Source of the DNA: Aquipseudomonas alcaligenes MRY13-0052
GTDB taxonomy: Bacteria > Pseudomonadota > Gammaproteobacteria > Pseudomonadales > Pseudomonadaceae
Assembly (NCBI GenBank): GCA_000474255.1
Contig: BATO01000023.1
Location: forward strand, 1 to 64,000
DNA: 64,000 bases
Reading direction: 5' to 3'
This document shows, one piece after another, positions 1 to 9,445 of this stretch (position 1 is the first letter of the stretch; each line of letters opens with the position of its first letter). Made by a program: the position numbers and the translations under genes. Below the pieces are notes generated by a model. The model worked only from the letters and a program-made list of their open reading frames with translations, was not told the DNA's origin and made no database searches.

Positions 1-1276
1 GCCGGGGGACATAGGTGACAGGTGTCGGGAGACATAGGTAACGCATTTAGGCTTACGGAATCCTTCGAAGAGGAGTTCGAGCGATGCCGTGGCAGGAGTG
101 CACCACCATGTCGATACGACGTGAATTCGTACTGTTGGCCCAACACCCGCAGAGCAACATCCGGGAGCTCTGTCGACGCTACGGCATCAGCCCCAAGACG
201 GCTTACAAATGGCTGGAGCGATATCAAGAACTGGGGGATTCCGGCCTGCAGGATCAGTCCCGTCGTCCGCTGACGAGTCCTGGACGCAGCAGCGCCGAGC
301 TGGAGCGAGAGGTGGTGCGCCTGCATCACCAATTCCCTTATTGGGGCGCTCGCAAGCTGCTCCATCTGTTGCCAAAGGCCATGGATCGCCCTCATCACAG
401 CACCCTCGATGCGATTCTTCGGCGCCATGGCTGCCAGGTGCGCTATCACGCCGAAGACGCCCAGGCACCGGCCACCCAACGCTTCGAGCACAAGCAACCC
501 AACGAGCTCTGGCAGATCGACTTCAAGGGCAACTTCCATCTTTCGGACCGCAACTCACCACGTTGTCACCCGCTGACGGTGCTCGATGACCATTCACGCT
601 TTGCGCTCTGCCTGGAGGGCTGTGAAGGGGAGCGCCTGGAACTGGTTCGCCCCAAGCTGGCCGCGGTTTTCCGTCGCTATGGGCTGCCATGCCGGATAAC
701 GGCCGACAACGGCCCGCCCTGGGGCTCAAACATCGAGGGCGGCCTATATGCGATGGAGGTCTGGCTGATGCGCCTAGGCATCGACGTCAGTCATAGCCGC
801 CCTTACCACCCACAGACCCAAGGCAAGCTTGAGCGTTTCCATCAAACCCTCAAGCGTGAGCTGCTGCATCGCAGCTTCAGTGACATGGAGCACTGCCAGC
901 GCGTGATGGACCAATGGCGAGACCAGTACAACCAACAACGACCTCACGAGGCACTGGGCCAGTTACCACCGATATCGCGCTATCAGCCAAGCCTAAGGGC
1001 GTACCCGGAGCGATTGCCGGAAGTCGAGTACGAGCCGGAGGACAAGGTGCTCAAGGTAGGGGGACCCGGACAGGTGCAATTCAAAGGGAAAAGCCGGTTC
1101 GTCGGTGGTGGGTTATTGGGCGAGCGAATCGCAATACGCCCCACCGGTGTGGATGGTGTCTACGATGTGATTTTCATCCATAAGACAATCCGCCAGTTCG
1201 ACCTGAGAGAGAAGAAGTAACGACCAGCAACCCGTTACCCATGTCCCCCGACAAGCGTTACCCATGTATCCCGGCT
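1..1276 (+). mobile_element. IS481-family insertion sequence with doubled terminal repeats
   Basis: A single transposase gene is flanked by two related repeats at each end. The left end has an outer copy at 1-20 and an inner copy at 23-44. The right end has inverted copies at 1232-1254 (inner) and 1255-1276 (outer). All share a core like GGGNGACATNGGTAACG. The left boundary may lie outside the window, so target duplications cannot be checked. The element sits beside the deaD terminator, in a neutral site downstream of that gene. Confidence 0.8.
84..1220 (+). CDS. IS481-family DDE transposase
   Basis: A 378-residue transposase that would cut and join the ends of the surrounding insertion sequence. 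The N-terminal part (about residues 10-60) is a helix-turn-helix of the type seen in IS481/IS3 relatives (RRYGISPKTAYKWLERY). The integrase-type catalytic core follows, with D146 in LWQIDFKG, D208 in TADNG and E250 in GKLERFHQTLK forming the DDE triad. The frame is intact and of family length, so the element may still be active. The start at 84 gives the N-terminus usual for the family (MPW...TMS.RREFV); a second ATG at 108 is possible. Confidence 0.92.
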   Translation: MPWQECTTMSIRREFVLLAQHPQSNIRELCRRYGISPKTAYKWLERYQELGDSGLQDQSRRPLTSPGRSSAELEREVVRLHHQFPYWGARKLLHLLPKAMDRPHHSTLDAILRRHGCQVRYHAEDAQAPATQRFEHKQPNELWQIDFKGNFHLSDRNSPRCHPLTVLDDHSRFALCLEGCEGERLELVRPKLAAVFRRYGLPCRITADNGPPWGSNIEGGLYAMEVWLMRLGIDVSHSRPYHPQTQGKLERFHQTLKRELLHRSFSDMEHCQRVMDQWRDQYNQQRPHEALGQLPPISRYQPSLRAYPERLPEVEYEPEDKVLKVGGPGQVQFKGKSRFVGGGLLGERIAIRPTGVDGVYDVIFIHKTIRQFDLREKK

Positions 1277-1370
1277 AAACACACGGCACACCCTACGGCA
1301 CGAGCCCATCCTGTCGGGTCCTTAGCTCGAATCGCCACAGACAGAGCCAACCACCCAACCACCGCCCATA

Positions 1371-1398
1371 AAAAAGCCCCGCTATTGCGGGGCTTTTT
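1371..1398 (-). terminator. Rho-independent terminator after deaD
   Basis: A GC-rich inverted repeat (AAGCCCCGC, loop TATT, GCGGGGCTT) is flanked by A and T runs on both sides, so it can act in both directions. It lies 14 bases past the deaD stop codon and also separates deaD from the insertion sequence. Confidence 0.85.
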
Positions 1399-1411
1399 CG
1401 TCAGGCGCTGA

Positions 1412-3094
1412 TCAGTCTTCGCGGTAGCGGCGCAGCTTCAGGGACTTGCCCGCGACGCGGGTGTCCTTGAGTTTGCCCAGCAGGCGATCCAGGCCGTCTT
1501 CCGGCAGCTCAATCAGGCTGAAGGTCTCGCGGATCTGGATGCGACCGATGGCGTCACGTGCCAGACCACCCTCGTTGAGGATGGCGCCGAGCAGGTTCTT
1601 CGCGGCGATGCCGTCGCGGGTCCCCAGCGCGGTGCGGCAACGCACGCGGCCTTCGGTCAGCGGCAGCGGAGCACGACGCTCGCGGTACTCGCCACGCTCA
1701 CCCGAGGAACGCTCGCCATCACGCTCGCGACGCTCACGCGGCTGCGAGGCGCTCGGCACCAGCGGCTGCTCGCGCTCGACGTCGGCGAGGTTCAGCGCCT
1801 GGCCATTGGTGGCCTTGCGCAGCAGGGCTGCGGCCAGGGCACGCGGGCTGCAACCGATGTCGGCGATCAGGCGATCCAGCAGCTCACCATGGGTGGCTTC
1901 TGCATCGGCCACCAGGGGCGCGAGGCCGGTGGTCAGCTTCTTGATGCGCGCATCCAGCACTTGCTGGGCGTTGGGCAGGCGTACTTCGGCGACCTTCTGG
2001 TTGGTCACGCGCTCGATCACCTGCAGCATGCGGCGCTCGCGCGGGGTAACCAGCAGCAGGGCACGGCCTTCGCGACCGGCACGACCGGTACGGCCGATAC
2101 GGTGCACGTAGGACTCGGGGTCGTACGGCATGTCCACGTTCAGTACGTGGGTGATGCGTGGTACGTCGATACCACGGGCAGCGACGTCGGTGGCGACGAC
2201 GATGTCCAGGCGACCGTCCTTGAGGGACTCGATCACGCGCTCACGCTGGTTCTGGGCGATGTCGCCGTTCAGCGCGGCAGCCTTGTAGCCCTTGGCTTCC
2301 AGGGCGGAGGCCAGGTCCAGGGTGGCCTGCTTGGTGCGCACGAAGGCGATCAGGGCGTCGAATTCCTCGACTTCCAGCAGGCGCAGCACGGCACCGACCT
2401 TCTGGTCGGCGTGGACCATCAGGTGAGCCTGCTCGATGCGGGCCACGGTCTGGGTCTTGGCGGCGATCTTGACGTGCTGCGGCTCTTTCAGGTGACGCTC
2501 GGCGATCGAACGGATCGACGGCGGCAGGGTGGCGGAGAACAGCACGCTCTGACGGCTTTCCGGCAGGGCCTGGAAGATCACTTCCAGGTCGTCCATGAAG
2601 CCGAGCTTGAGCATTTCGTCCGCTTCGTCCAGTACCAGCTGCTGCACGGTGGTGAGCATCTGGTCGTCACGGCGCAGGTGGTCGCACAGGCGGCCGGGGG
2701 TGGCCACGATGACCTGGGCGCCCTGGCGCAGGGCCTTGAGCTGCGGGCCCATGGGCGCGCCGCCGTATACGGCGACCACACTCAGGCCGGGCATCTGCTT
2801 GGCGTAGGTTTCGAAAGCGGTGGCGACTTGCAGTGCGAGCTCGCGGGTCGGTGCCAGGATCAGCGCCTGCGGCTCACGTTTGGCCGGATCGATACGGGAA
2901 AGGATGGGCAGCGCGAAGGCTGCGGTCTTGCCGGTACCGGTCTGGGCCTGGCCAATCATGTCGTGACCGGCGAGGATCACCGGAATCGACTGGGCCTGGA
3001 TGGGGGATGGCTCTTCATAGCCCACTGCCGTGATGGCGGAGAGAACATTGGGATGAAGTCCGAGCGCGGCGAATCCGCCGATATCCTGGGTCAT
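1412..3094 (-). CDS. deaD: DEAD-box ATP-dependent RNA helicase DeaD/CsdA
   Basis: A 560-residue cytoplasmic RNA helicase that unwinds structured RNA using ATP, acting in ribosome assembly and cold adaptation in this family. The helicase core carries AQTGTGKT (motif I), PTRELA (Ia), TPGR (Ib), DEAD (II), SAT (III) and HRIGRTGR (VI) within the first 370 residues. A charged Arg/Glu-rich linker (about 440-470) is followed by a DbpA/CsdA-type RNA-binding domain at the C-terminus. Length and the C-terminal domain fit DeaD rather than RhlE or SrmB. The gene stands alone with a strong terminator. Confidence 0.93.
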   Translation of the reverse strand: MTQDIGGFAALGLHPNVLSAITAVGYEEPSPIQAQSIPVILAGHDMIGQAQTGTGKTAAFALPILSRIDPAKREPQALILAPTRELALQVATAFETYAKQMPGLSVVAVYGGAPMGPQLKALRQGAQVIVATPGRLCDHLRRDDQMLTTVQQLVLDEADEMLKLGFMDDLEVIFQALPESRQSVLFSATLPPSIRSIAERHLKEPQHVKIAAKTQTVARIEQAHLMVHADQKVGAVLRLLEVEEFDALIAFVRTKQATLDLASALEAKGYKAAALNGDIAQNQRERVIESLKDGRLDIVVATDVAARGIDVPRITHVLNVDMPYDPESYVHRIGRTGRAGREGRALLLVTPRERRMLQVIERVTNQKVAEVRLPNAQQVLDARIKKLTTGLAPLVADAEATHGELLDRLIADIGCSPRALAAALLRKATNGQALNLADVEREQPLVPSASQPRERRERDGERSSGERGEYRERRAPLPLTEGRVRCRTALGTRDGIAAKNLLGAILNEGGLARDAIGRIQIRETFSLIELPEDGLDRLLGKLKDTRVAGKSLKLRRYRED

Positions 3095-3456
3095 GGGTCT
3101 GCCTCATGTGCATCCGCAAAGACCCAAATCCCAGAGCTGCATATGCCGAAAGACCTTGTGGGTCACCCTGGCAGCCTGGGAGAGAATTTGCGAGTTGCTT
3201 ATTGATATGGATGTAACGTCAAGGGTAGTCCGCGTAGCGGACGGTGCAGCCGAAGGCGAATGCCTCGAAAAATGCAGTTCCTGAACGGGGCCAGTTAAGG
3301 CCGGCGCGAATCATACCGGAAAAAGCTGACCGCCGTGCGGGTTTTTCACACGTTCGTCATCAACGCCGCCGGACGGTCATTCCCTCGTGGACAAGGGCCG
3401 GCGCTCCGGCTATATCCTCCATGCCCCCGCCCCTCCCACGCCAAAGGACCCACCCC
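3095..3456. other. Divergent intergenic region between deaD and the crotonase gene
   Basis: The 362 bases hold the divergent promoters of deaD (minus) and the crotonase gene (plus), which I cannot place with confidence. A small perfect hairpin (GTCCGC, loop GTA, GCGGAC) lies at 3228-3242. A long 5' leader on deaD would be in keeping with the family, since E. coli deaD has one, but this is inference. An in-frame extension of the crotonase frame back to 3244 lacks a good start and is not taken as coding. Confidence 0.5.
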
Positions 3457-4248
3457 ATGACCCAAGCCACCCCTGGCCGCGTAAGCCGTGAGAAACGCGG
3501 CCACGTCCTGCTGCTCGGACTGGACCGCACCGCCAAGCGCAACGCCTTCGACCAGGCGATGCTCGACGACCTGGTCACGGCGCTGGGCGAGTACGAGCGT
3601 GACGACGAGGCGCGCTGCGCACTGGTGTTCGCCCATGGCGAGCACTTCACTGCGGGGCTGGACTTGGCCAATGTCGCCGAAACCTTCAGGAATGGCTGGC
3701 AACTGCCCGATGGTGCGGTCGACCCCTGGGGCACCTTCGGCGGCAAGCGCCTGTCCAAGCCGCTGATCCTGGCGGTGCAGGGCTACTGCTTCACCATCGG
3801 CATCGAGCTGATGCTGGCTGCCGACATCAACCTGTGCGCCAGCAACACCCGTTTCGCCCAGATGGAAGTGCAACGCGGCATCTTCCCCTTCGCCGGCGCC
3901 ACCCTGCGCCTGCACCAGGCCGCTGGCTGGGGCAATGCCATGCGCTGGCTGCTGACCGGCGACGAATTCGACGCCCACGAGGCCTACCGCCTGGGCCTGG
4001 TGCAAGAGGTGCTGGCCAGTGAAGAACTGATGCCCCGCGCACTCTGGCTGGCCGAACGGGTTGCCGCCCAGGCGCCCCTCGGCATCCAGGCCACCCTCGC
4101 CTCCGCGCGCCAGACGGTGAGCGAAGGCGAAGAAGCAGCCGCCCGCAACCTGTCCGTGGTCGCCAAGCGCCTGTTGGGCTCCGAAGATGCCCAGGAAGGC
4201 GTCCGGGCAATGCTCGAACGCCGCCCGGGCGAGTTCAAGGGGCGCTGA
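3457..4248 (+). CDS. Enoyl-CoA hydratase/isomerase (crotonase) family protein
   Basis: A 263-residue protein of the crotonase superfamily, which hydrates, isomerises or hydrolyses acyl-CoA thioesters in the cytoplasm. The oxyanion-hole segment GEHFTAGLDL (about residues 60-70) and the second hole segment QGYCFTIGIELMLAADI (about 108-125) are present; ends and length fit the family. The exact substrate cannot be read from sequence, and the usual catalytic Glu pair of true hydratases is not obvious. The ATG at 3457 is chosen because it gives a normal N-terminus. The gene directly precedes an alpha/beta hydrolase, probably as an operon. Confidence 0.85.
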   Translation: MTQATPGRVSREKRGHVLLLGLDRTAKRNAFDQAMLDDLVTALGEYERDDEARCALVFAHGEHFTAGLDLANVAETFRNGWQLPDGAVDPWGTFGGKRLSKPLILAVQGYCFTIGIELMLAADINLCASNTRFAQMEVQRGIFPFAGATLRLHQAAGWGNAMRWLLTGDEFDAHEAYRLGLVQEVLASEELMPRALWLAERVAAQAPLGIQATLASARQTVSEGEEAAARNLSVVAKRLLGSEDAQEGVRAMLERRPGEFKGR

Positions 4249-4268
4249 AGCTGTCGGGCATCACGCTG

Positions 4269-5003
4269 GTGCTGCTGCCGGGCATGGACGGCAGCGGCGA
4301 GCTGTTCGCCCCATTGATCCAGGCACTGGGTGCCGACCTGCACACCCAGGTCGTACGCTACCCGCCGGAACAACCGCTGGGTTATGGGCCATTGATAGAG
4401 CAGGTCCGGCAGCAGCTGCCCGCTGGCCGGCCATTCATCCTGCTCGGCGAATCCTTCTCCGGGCCCATTGCCGTCAGCCTCGCAGCCGAACGCCCGGCCG
4501 GGCTGCTGGGCCTGGTGCTTTGCTGCACCTTTATCCGCAACCCTCGCCCAGGCCTGGCCTGGCTGAGCGGCCTGGTGCCGCTGGTGTCTCCCCGGCTGGC
4601 GCCCCGAGCCCTGCTGAGCCAATTGCTGCTCGGCAGGTTCGCCACCCCGGCGCTGGACCAGGCCCTGGCCGGTGCATTGGCCCCCTTGTCATCGGCTACC
4701 CTGCAAGCCCGGCTGCGGGCGGTGCTGGAGGTGGATGCCACCGCGCACCTGCAACAGATCCAGGTGCCGCTGCTTTATCTACAGGCGACGGCCGATCGGC
4801 TGGTGCCGGCGGACGCCGCGCGCCTCATCGAACGCTATTCAGGGGACTTTCAATGCCTGCAGCTGGAGGCCCCGCACTGCCTGCTGCAAGCACGCCCCCA
4901 CGAAGCAGCCCACGCGCTGGAGCGCTTCGCGAAGACGGTCAGCACTGTTCAGAGCGATCAGGTCGCCGGGCGCAGCACATCCAGCAGGGGTTGCAGGGAG
5001 TAG
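4269..5003 (+). CDS. Alpha/beta hydrolase family protein
   Basis: A roughly 244-residue serine hydrolase. It opens with the oxyanion segment LLPGMDGSG, has the nucleophile elbow GESFSG (about residue 60), an acidic residue near TADRLVP, and a histidine in EAPHCLL near the C-terminus, so the Ser-Asp-His triad looks complete. No signal peptide is seen. It starts 20 bases after the crotonase stop, probably in the same transcript. The start is uncertain: GTG at 4269 is used, but the frame is open further left and overlaps the upstream stop. It converges with and overlaps the next gene by about 46 bases. Substrate unknown. Confidence 0.75.
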   Translation: MLLPGMDGSGELFAPLIQALGADLHTQVVRYPPEQPLGYGPLIEQVRQQLPAGRPFILLGESFSGPIAVSLAAERPAGLLGLVLCCTFIRNPRPGLAWLSGLVPLVSPRLAPRALLSQLLLGRFATPALDQALAGALAPLSSATLQARLRAVLEVDATAHLQQIQVPLLYLQATADRLVPADAARLIERYSGDFQCLQLEAPHCLLQARPHEAAHALERFAKTVSTVQSDQVAGRSTSSRGCRE

Positions 5004-5704
5004 CCCAGGCGCGGCGCCAGGGCCTCGCAACGGGCGGTGAGCGTACGGATGTCGAGCTGCTGCTCGAGATCGGCGGGGACGATAAGGATGACGTTGCCCT
5101 CCTTCACCGGGCACTCCCAGTAATGCCGGTGGTACAGCCCGCGCAGCAGAGCCGCGCCGAGCGGGCGACCGTCATTGCCGGCCCATTGGTTGATCACCAG
5201 CCAGCCACCGGGATTCAGGCGCTTCTGGCAGTTTTCAAGGAAGCGCCAGGCCAGGTGGCCCACGCCCGGCCCCGTGTCGGTGTAGAGGTCGACGAAGATC
5301 AGGTCGGCGGTCTCGGCGGTTTCCAGCAGCTCCAGGGCATCGCCGATACGCACGGTGAGGCGCGGGTCGTCGTCGAGACCGAGGTATTCCATGGCCAGGC
5401 GCGGCACGTCCGGGCGCAGTTCCACCACCTCGACGTCGTCCAGTGGCAGGAACTTCATGCACGCCTGGGTCAGGGTGCCGGCGCCCAGGCCGAGGAACAG
5501 CGCGCTTTCCGGGTACTCGTGGCACAGCGCACCCAGCAGCATGGCGCGGGTGTAGTCGTACTCCAGCCAGGCGGGATCGGCCGTGAAGACGCAGCTCTGC
5601 TCCACCGCCTCGCCGAATTCGAGAAACCGGTAGTCACCCACCTCAAGCACGCGGATGACGCCGAACTCGTCATGCACCTCTGCCAGCAAACGCTCCTCGC
5701 GCAT
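4958..5704 (-). CDS. Spermidine synthase-like methyltransferase-fold protein
   Basis: A 248-residue protein of the polyamine aminopropyltransferase/SAM-binding fold. LFLGLGAGTLTQ (about residues 69-80) is the nucleotide-binding glycine loop, VEVVELRP (about 91-98) the acidic strand-2 end, and DLIFVDLYTDTG (about 134-145) the active-site region. Such stand-alone proteins are often annotated as spermidine synthase, but activity is unproven and many lack it. The ATG at 5704 is preferred over upstream starts because the extension has no family-like sequence. The gene is divergent from the monooxygenase at 5880. Confidence 0.78.
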   Translation of the reverse strand: MREERLLAEVHDEFGVIRVLEVGDYRFLEFGEAVEQSCVFTADPAWLEYDYTRAMLLGALCHEYPESALFLGLGAGTLTQACMKFLPLDDVEVVELRPDVPRLAMEYLGLDDDPRLTVRIGDALELLETAETADLIFVDLYTDTGPGVGHLAWRFLENCQKRLNPGGWLVINQWAGNDGRPLGAALLRGLYHRHYWECPVKEGNVILIVPADLEQQLDIRTLTARCEALAPRLGYSLQPLLDVLRPAT

Positions 5705-5879
5705 CACCACTCCCCAATCCGCCCCGTGACATTTCGCACCAGGGGCACGCCACAAAGGCGCCGTTTGCCATTGAAGCGAGGTGCCCTCACCTCGCCATAA
5801 TCCGGGCATGCCGCAGGCCTCGCCAGGGGCTGCCCGAAAAAACCCGAGAAGAATAACAGCCAAGAGGTGCATCCCACTC

Positions 5880-7208
5880 ATGTACGCCATCATCGGCGCC
5901 GGCCCCATGGGCCTTTGCGCGGCCCGCCAGTTGCAGAAGCATGGAATCCCCTTCGTCGGCTTCGAGCTGCACGAGGACGTCGGCGGGCTCTGGGACATCG
6001 ACAACCCCCACAGCACCATGTACGAGTCCGCGCACCTGATCTCCTCCAAACGCACCACCGAGTTCAGCGAGTTCCCCATGGCCGACGACGTGGCGCCCTA
6101 CCCGCACCACAGCGAGATGCGCCGCTATTTCCGTGATTACGCCCAGCACTTCGGCCTGCGCGCGCACTACCAGTTCGGCACCCGCGTGGAATCCCTGGAA
6201 CGCCGGGAAAAGGGCTGGAAGCTCACCAGCGAGCGCAACGGCGAACGCCGCGAGTGGCTGGTGGACGGCGTGCTCATCGCCAACGGCACGCTGCACGCGC
6301 CCAACCAGCCGGAGCTGCCCGGCCGCTTCGACGGCGAGCTGCTGCACTCCGCCGACTACCGCTCCCCGGCCCTGTTCGAGGGCAAGCGGGTGCTGGTGAT
6401 CGGCTGCGGCAACTCGGCCTGCGACATCGCCGTCGACGCCGTGCACCGCGCCCGCTCGGTCGATATCTCGGTACGCCGTGGCTACTACTTCCTGCCCAAG
6501 TTCCTCCTCGGCCGCCCCATCGACACCTTCGGCGGCGCGGTGAAGCTGCCACGCCCGCTCAAGCAGCGCATCGACGGCGCCCTGATCCGCGCCCTCATCG
6601 GCAAGCCCTCCGACTACGGCCTGCCCGACCCGGACTACCGCCTCTACGAATCCCACCCGGTGGTGAACTCCCTGGTGCTGCACCACCTCGGCCACGGGGA
6701 CATCAGGGCGCGGCCCGACCTGGCCAGCGTCGAAGGCCGCCAGGTGGTGTTCTGCGACGGCAGCCGGGCGGACTACGACCTGATCCTCCAGGCCACGGGC
6801 TACAAGCTGGACTACCCCTTCATCGCCCGCGAGGAGCTGAACTGGCCCGAGCGCGCCGGGGCCCCGCAGCTGTACCTGAACATCTTCCATCCGCAGTACG
6901 ACGACCTGTTCATGATGGGCATGGTGGAAGCCTCCGGCCTCGGCTGGCAGGGCCGCGCCGAGCAGGCCGAGCTGGTGGCGCTGTTCATCCGCCAGTGCCG
7001 GGCCGGCAGCGCCTCGGCCGAGCGTTTTCGCCGCCTCAAGGCCGAGCGCGCCGGGCAGCGCCTGGACGGCGGCTACGCCTACCTGGAGCTGGAGCGCATG
7101 GCCTACTACGTGCACAAGGACAGCTACCGCAGCAGCGTGAAACGGCATATCGACGAGCTGCGCCGCGACCTGCGCGAACAGCCCGCCGGCATCAGCGCCC
7201 TGGCCTGA
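5880..7208 (+). CDS. Flavin-containing monooxygenase (FMO-type)
   Basis: A 442-residue NAD(P)H- and FAD-dependent monooxygenase. The FAD-binding Rossmann loop GAGPMG is at residues 5-10. The FMO signature FxGxxxHxxxY appears as FDGELLHSADY (about 149-159), and the NADPH loop VIGCGNSACD follows at about 172-181. Members oxygenate amines, thioethers or ketones; the substrate here is unknown. The ATG at 5880 places the FAD loop at the usual distance from the N-terminus. The next gene, a membrane exporter, begins two bases after the stop, so the two are co-transcribed and may act on one pathway. Confidence 0.87.
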   Translation: MYAIIGAGPMGLCAARQLQKHGIPFVGFELHEDVGGLWDIDNPHSTMYESAHLISSKRTTEFSEFPMADDVAPYPHHSEMRRYFRDYAQHFGLRAHYQFGTRVESLERREKGWKLTSERNGERREWLVDGVLIANGTLHAPNQPELPGRFDGELLHSADYRSPALFEGKRVLVIGCGNSACDIAVDAVHRARSVDISVRRGYYFLPKFLLGRPIDTFGGAVKLPRPLKQRIDGALIRALIGKPSDYGLPDPDYRLYESHPVVNSLVLHHLGHGDIRARPDLASVEGRQVVFCDGSRADYDLILQATGYKLDYPFIAREELNWPERAGAPQLYLNIFHPQYDDLFMMGMVEASGLGWQGRAEQAELVALFIRQCRAGSASAERFRRLKAERAGQRLDGGYAYLELERMAYYVHKDSYRSSVKRHIDELRRDLREQPAGISALA

Positions 7209-7209
7209 G

Positions 7210-7944
7210 GTGGCGGGCGACCCCTGGCTCTGGCTGGGCCTGTTCATCCTCTTCGCCTATGGCCTGGAAGCCGTCACCGGCTTCGGCAGCACGGTGGTGG
7301 CCCTGTCTCTCGGCGCCCTGCTGCTGCCGATCGGCCAGTTACTGCCGGTGCTGGTGCCGCTGAACCTGCTGATGAGCGGCTACCTGGCCTGGCGCTACCG
7401 GCACCTGGCCGACGGGCCGCTGCTGCTGGGCGGCATCCTCCCCGCGATGCTCGCCGGCACCCTGCTCGGCTACGCCCTGCTGCCCTGGCTCGAGGGGGCC
7501 GCGCTGAAGCAGGGCTTCGGCGTGTTGATCCTCTGGTTCGCCTTGCGCGAGCTGTGGCGCCAGCGCCATGAACGGCCACGGGGCCATTCACCCGCCTGGA
7601 TGACCCGCCTGCAGATCGGTGCCGGCGGCATCTGCCATGGCCTGTTCGCCTCGGGCGGCCCGCTGCTGGTCTACGCCCTGGCCGGCACGCCGCTGTGCAA
7701 GGCGCGCCTGCGGGCCACCCTGGCCTGCGTCTGGCTCAGCCTCAACGGCCTGCTCAGCCTGGCCTTCCTGGTGGATGGCCGCCTGGCTCCTGCCCTGCCC
7801 CACCTGGCGCTCTACCTGCCCCTGCTGGTGCTGGGCGTGGCGGCGGGAGAATGGCTGCACCACCGCGTGGCCGAGCGGCACTTCCGCATCCTCACCTACC
7901 TGCTGCTGTGCCTCTGTGGCGTGCTGCTGGCCTGGCACGCCTGA
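7210..7944 (+). CDS. TauE/SafE family membrane exporter
   Basis: A 244-residue polytopic inner-membrane protein with about eight hydrophobic segments and the family's paired-repeat layout, the first beginning at FILFAYGLEAVTGFGST. TauE/SafE proteins are thought to export sulfite, sulfoacetate or other small organosulfur anions, but specificity is not readable here. It starts with GTG directly after the monooxygenase stop (TGAG-GTG), which argues for translational coupling. Pairing with an FMO suggests export of an oxidised sulfur or organic anion; this is inference. Confidence 0.82.
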   Translation: MAGDPWLWLGLFILFAYGLEAVTGFGSTVVALSLGALLLPIGQLLPVLVPLNLLMSGYLAWRYRHLADGPLLLGGILPAMLAGTLLGYALLPWLEGAALKQGFGVLILWFALRELWRQRHERPRGHSPAWMTRLQIGAGGICHGLFASGGPLLVYALAGTPLCKARLRATLACVWLSLNGLLSLAFLVDGRLAPALPHLALYLPLLVLGVAAGEWLHHRVAERHFRILTYLLLCLCGVLLAWHA

Positions 7945-8022
7945 AGCACCGCCAGGCGCTGGCAGCGCGGGGCCTTTCGGTTACCATGCGCCATCCGCCA
8001 CACAGCCCTGATCGAGACCCTG

Positions 8023-9384
8023 ATGAGCAACTTGTCGTCCAGCGCAGACTGGAGCCCGGAAAGCTGGAGAACCAAGCCGATCCTGCAACAACCGACCTAC
8101 CCGGACGCCGCGCGCCTGGCCAAGGTCGAGCAGACCCTGGCCAGCTACCCGCCCCTGGTGTTCGCCGGTGAGGCGCGCGAGCTGCGCCGCCAGTTCAGCG
8201 AAGTGACCGAAGGCCGCGCCTTCCTCCTCCAGGGTGGCGATTGCGCGGAAAGCTTCGCCGAGTTCTCCGCCGCGAAGATCCGCGACACCTTCAAGGTGTT
8301 GCTGCAGATGGCCATCGTCATGACCTTCGCCGCCGGCTGCCCGGTGGTGAAGGTGGGGCGCATGGCCGGCCAGTTCGCCAAGCCGCGCTCGGCCGATGAC
8401 GAAACCATCAATGGCGTCACCCTGCCCGCCTACCGCGGCGACATCGTCAACGGCATCGGCTTCGACCCGGCCAGCCGGATTCCCGACCCGGAGCGCCTGC
8501 TGCAGGCCTACCATCAGTCCACCGCCAGCCTCAACCTGCTGCGCGCCTTCGCCCAGGGCGGCTTCGCCGATGTGCACCAGGTGCACCAGTGGAACCTCGA
8601 CTTCATCGCCAACTCGGCGCTGACCGAGAAGTACAGCCAGCTCGCCGACCGCATCGACGAGACCCTGGCCTTCATGCGCGCCTGTGGCCTGGACACCGCC
8701 CCGCAACTGCGCGAGGCCAGCTTCTTCACCGCCCACGAGGCGCTGCTGCTGAACTACGAGCAGGCCTTCGTGCGCCGCGACAGCCTCACTGGCGGCTGGT
8801 ACGACTGCTCCGCGCACATGCTCTGGATCGGCGACCGCACCCGCCAGCTGGACGGCGCCCATGTCGAGTTCCTGCGGGGTGTCGGCAACCCCATCGGCGT
8901 GAAGGTGGGGCCGAGCATGCCCAGCGAGGACCTGATCCGCCTGATCGACACCCTCAACCCGGACAACGACCCGGGCCGCCTCAACCTCATCGTGCGCATG
9001 GGCGCCGAGAAGGTTGGCGAGCACCTGCCTCGGCTGATCCGCACCGTGCAGGCCGAAGGCCGCAAGGTGCTGTGGAGTTCGGACCCGATGCACGGCAACA
9101 CCATCAAGGCGTCCAGCGGCTACAAGACCCGCGACTTCGCCATCATCCTGTCCGAGGTGAAGCAGTTCTTCCAGGTGCACCAGGCCGAAGGCAGCCACGC
9201 TGGTGGCATCCACATCGAGATGACCGGGCAGAACGTCACCGAGTGCATCGGCGGCGCCCGCCCCATCACCGAGGACGGCCTCTCCGACCGCTACCACACC
9301 CACTGCGACCCGCGCCTCAACGCCGACCAGTCGCTGGAGCTGGCCTTCCTCATCGCCGAGACCCTGAAACAGGTCCGCCGCTGA
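8023..9384 (+). CDS. Class II 3-deoxy-7-phosphoheptulonate (DAHP) synthase
   Basis: A 453-residue plant-type (class II) DAHP synthase, which joins phosphoenolpyruvate and erythrose 4-phosphate in the first step of the shikimate pathway. Family signatures include [11 protein letters not shown] (about residues 68-78), [14 protein letters not shown] (about 109-122), the HGNT metal/substrate segment near 357, and [11 protein letters not shown] near 409. It occurs beside deaD and a crotonase in P. aeruginosa too, where other DAHP synthases coexist. The stop is followed by a strong terminator. Start at 8023 gives the expected N-terminus. Confidence 0.95.
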   Translation: MSNLSSSADWSPESWRTKPILQQPTYPDAARLAKVEQTLASYPPLVFAGEARELRRQFSEVTEGRAFLLQGGDCAESFAEFSAAKIRDTFKVLLQMAIVMTFAAGCPVVKVGRMAGQFAKPRSADDETINGVTLPAYRGDIVNGIGFDPASRIPDPERLLQAYHQSTASLNLLRAFAQGGFADVHQVHQWNLDFIANSALTEKYSQLADRIDETLAFMRACGLDTAPQLREASFFTAHEALLLNYEQAFVRRDSLTGGWYDCSAHMLWIGDRTRQLDGAHVEFLRGVGNPIGVKVGPSMPSEDLIRLIDTLNPDNDPGRLNLIVRMGAEKVGEHLPRLIRTVQAEGRKVLWSSDPMHGNTIKASSGYKTRDFAIILSEVKQFFQVHQAEGSHAGGIHIEMTGQNVTECIGGARPITEDGLSDRYHTHCDPRLNADQSLELAFLIAETLKQVRR

Positions 9385-9405
9385 CGGCACGGCCTTCAGA
9401 AACGA

Positions 9406-9437
9406 CGAAGCCCCGCCAATGCGGGGCTTCGTGTTTT
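9406..9437. terminator. Bidirectional terminator between DAHP synthase and azoR
   Basis: An 11-base perfect stem (CGAAGCCCCGC / GCGGGGCTTCG) with loop CAAT is followed by TGTTTT on the plus strand. It lies between two convergent genes and likely ends both transcripts. Confidence 0.85.
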
Positions 9438-9445
9438 CAGCGGGC

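Noticed and set aside
3228-3242. Small hairpin in the deaD leader region
   Set aside because: Six-base stem with a 3-base loop and no T run; too short to call an attenuator.
4187-5800. 537-codon frame over the hydrolase and spermidine-synthase-like genes
   Set aside because: Antisense or out of frame to genes with clear motifs; no family likeness.
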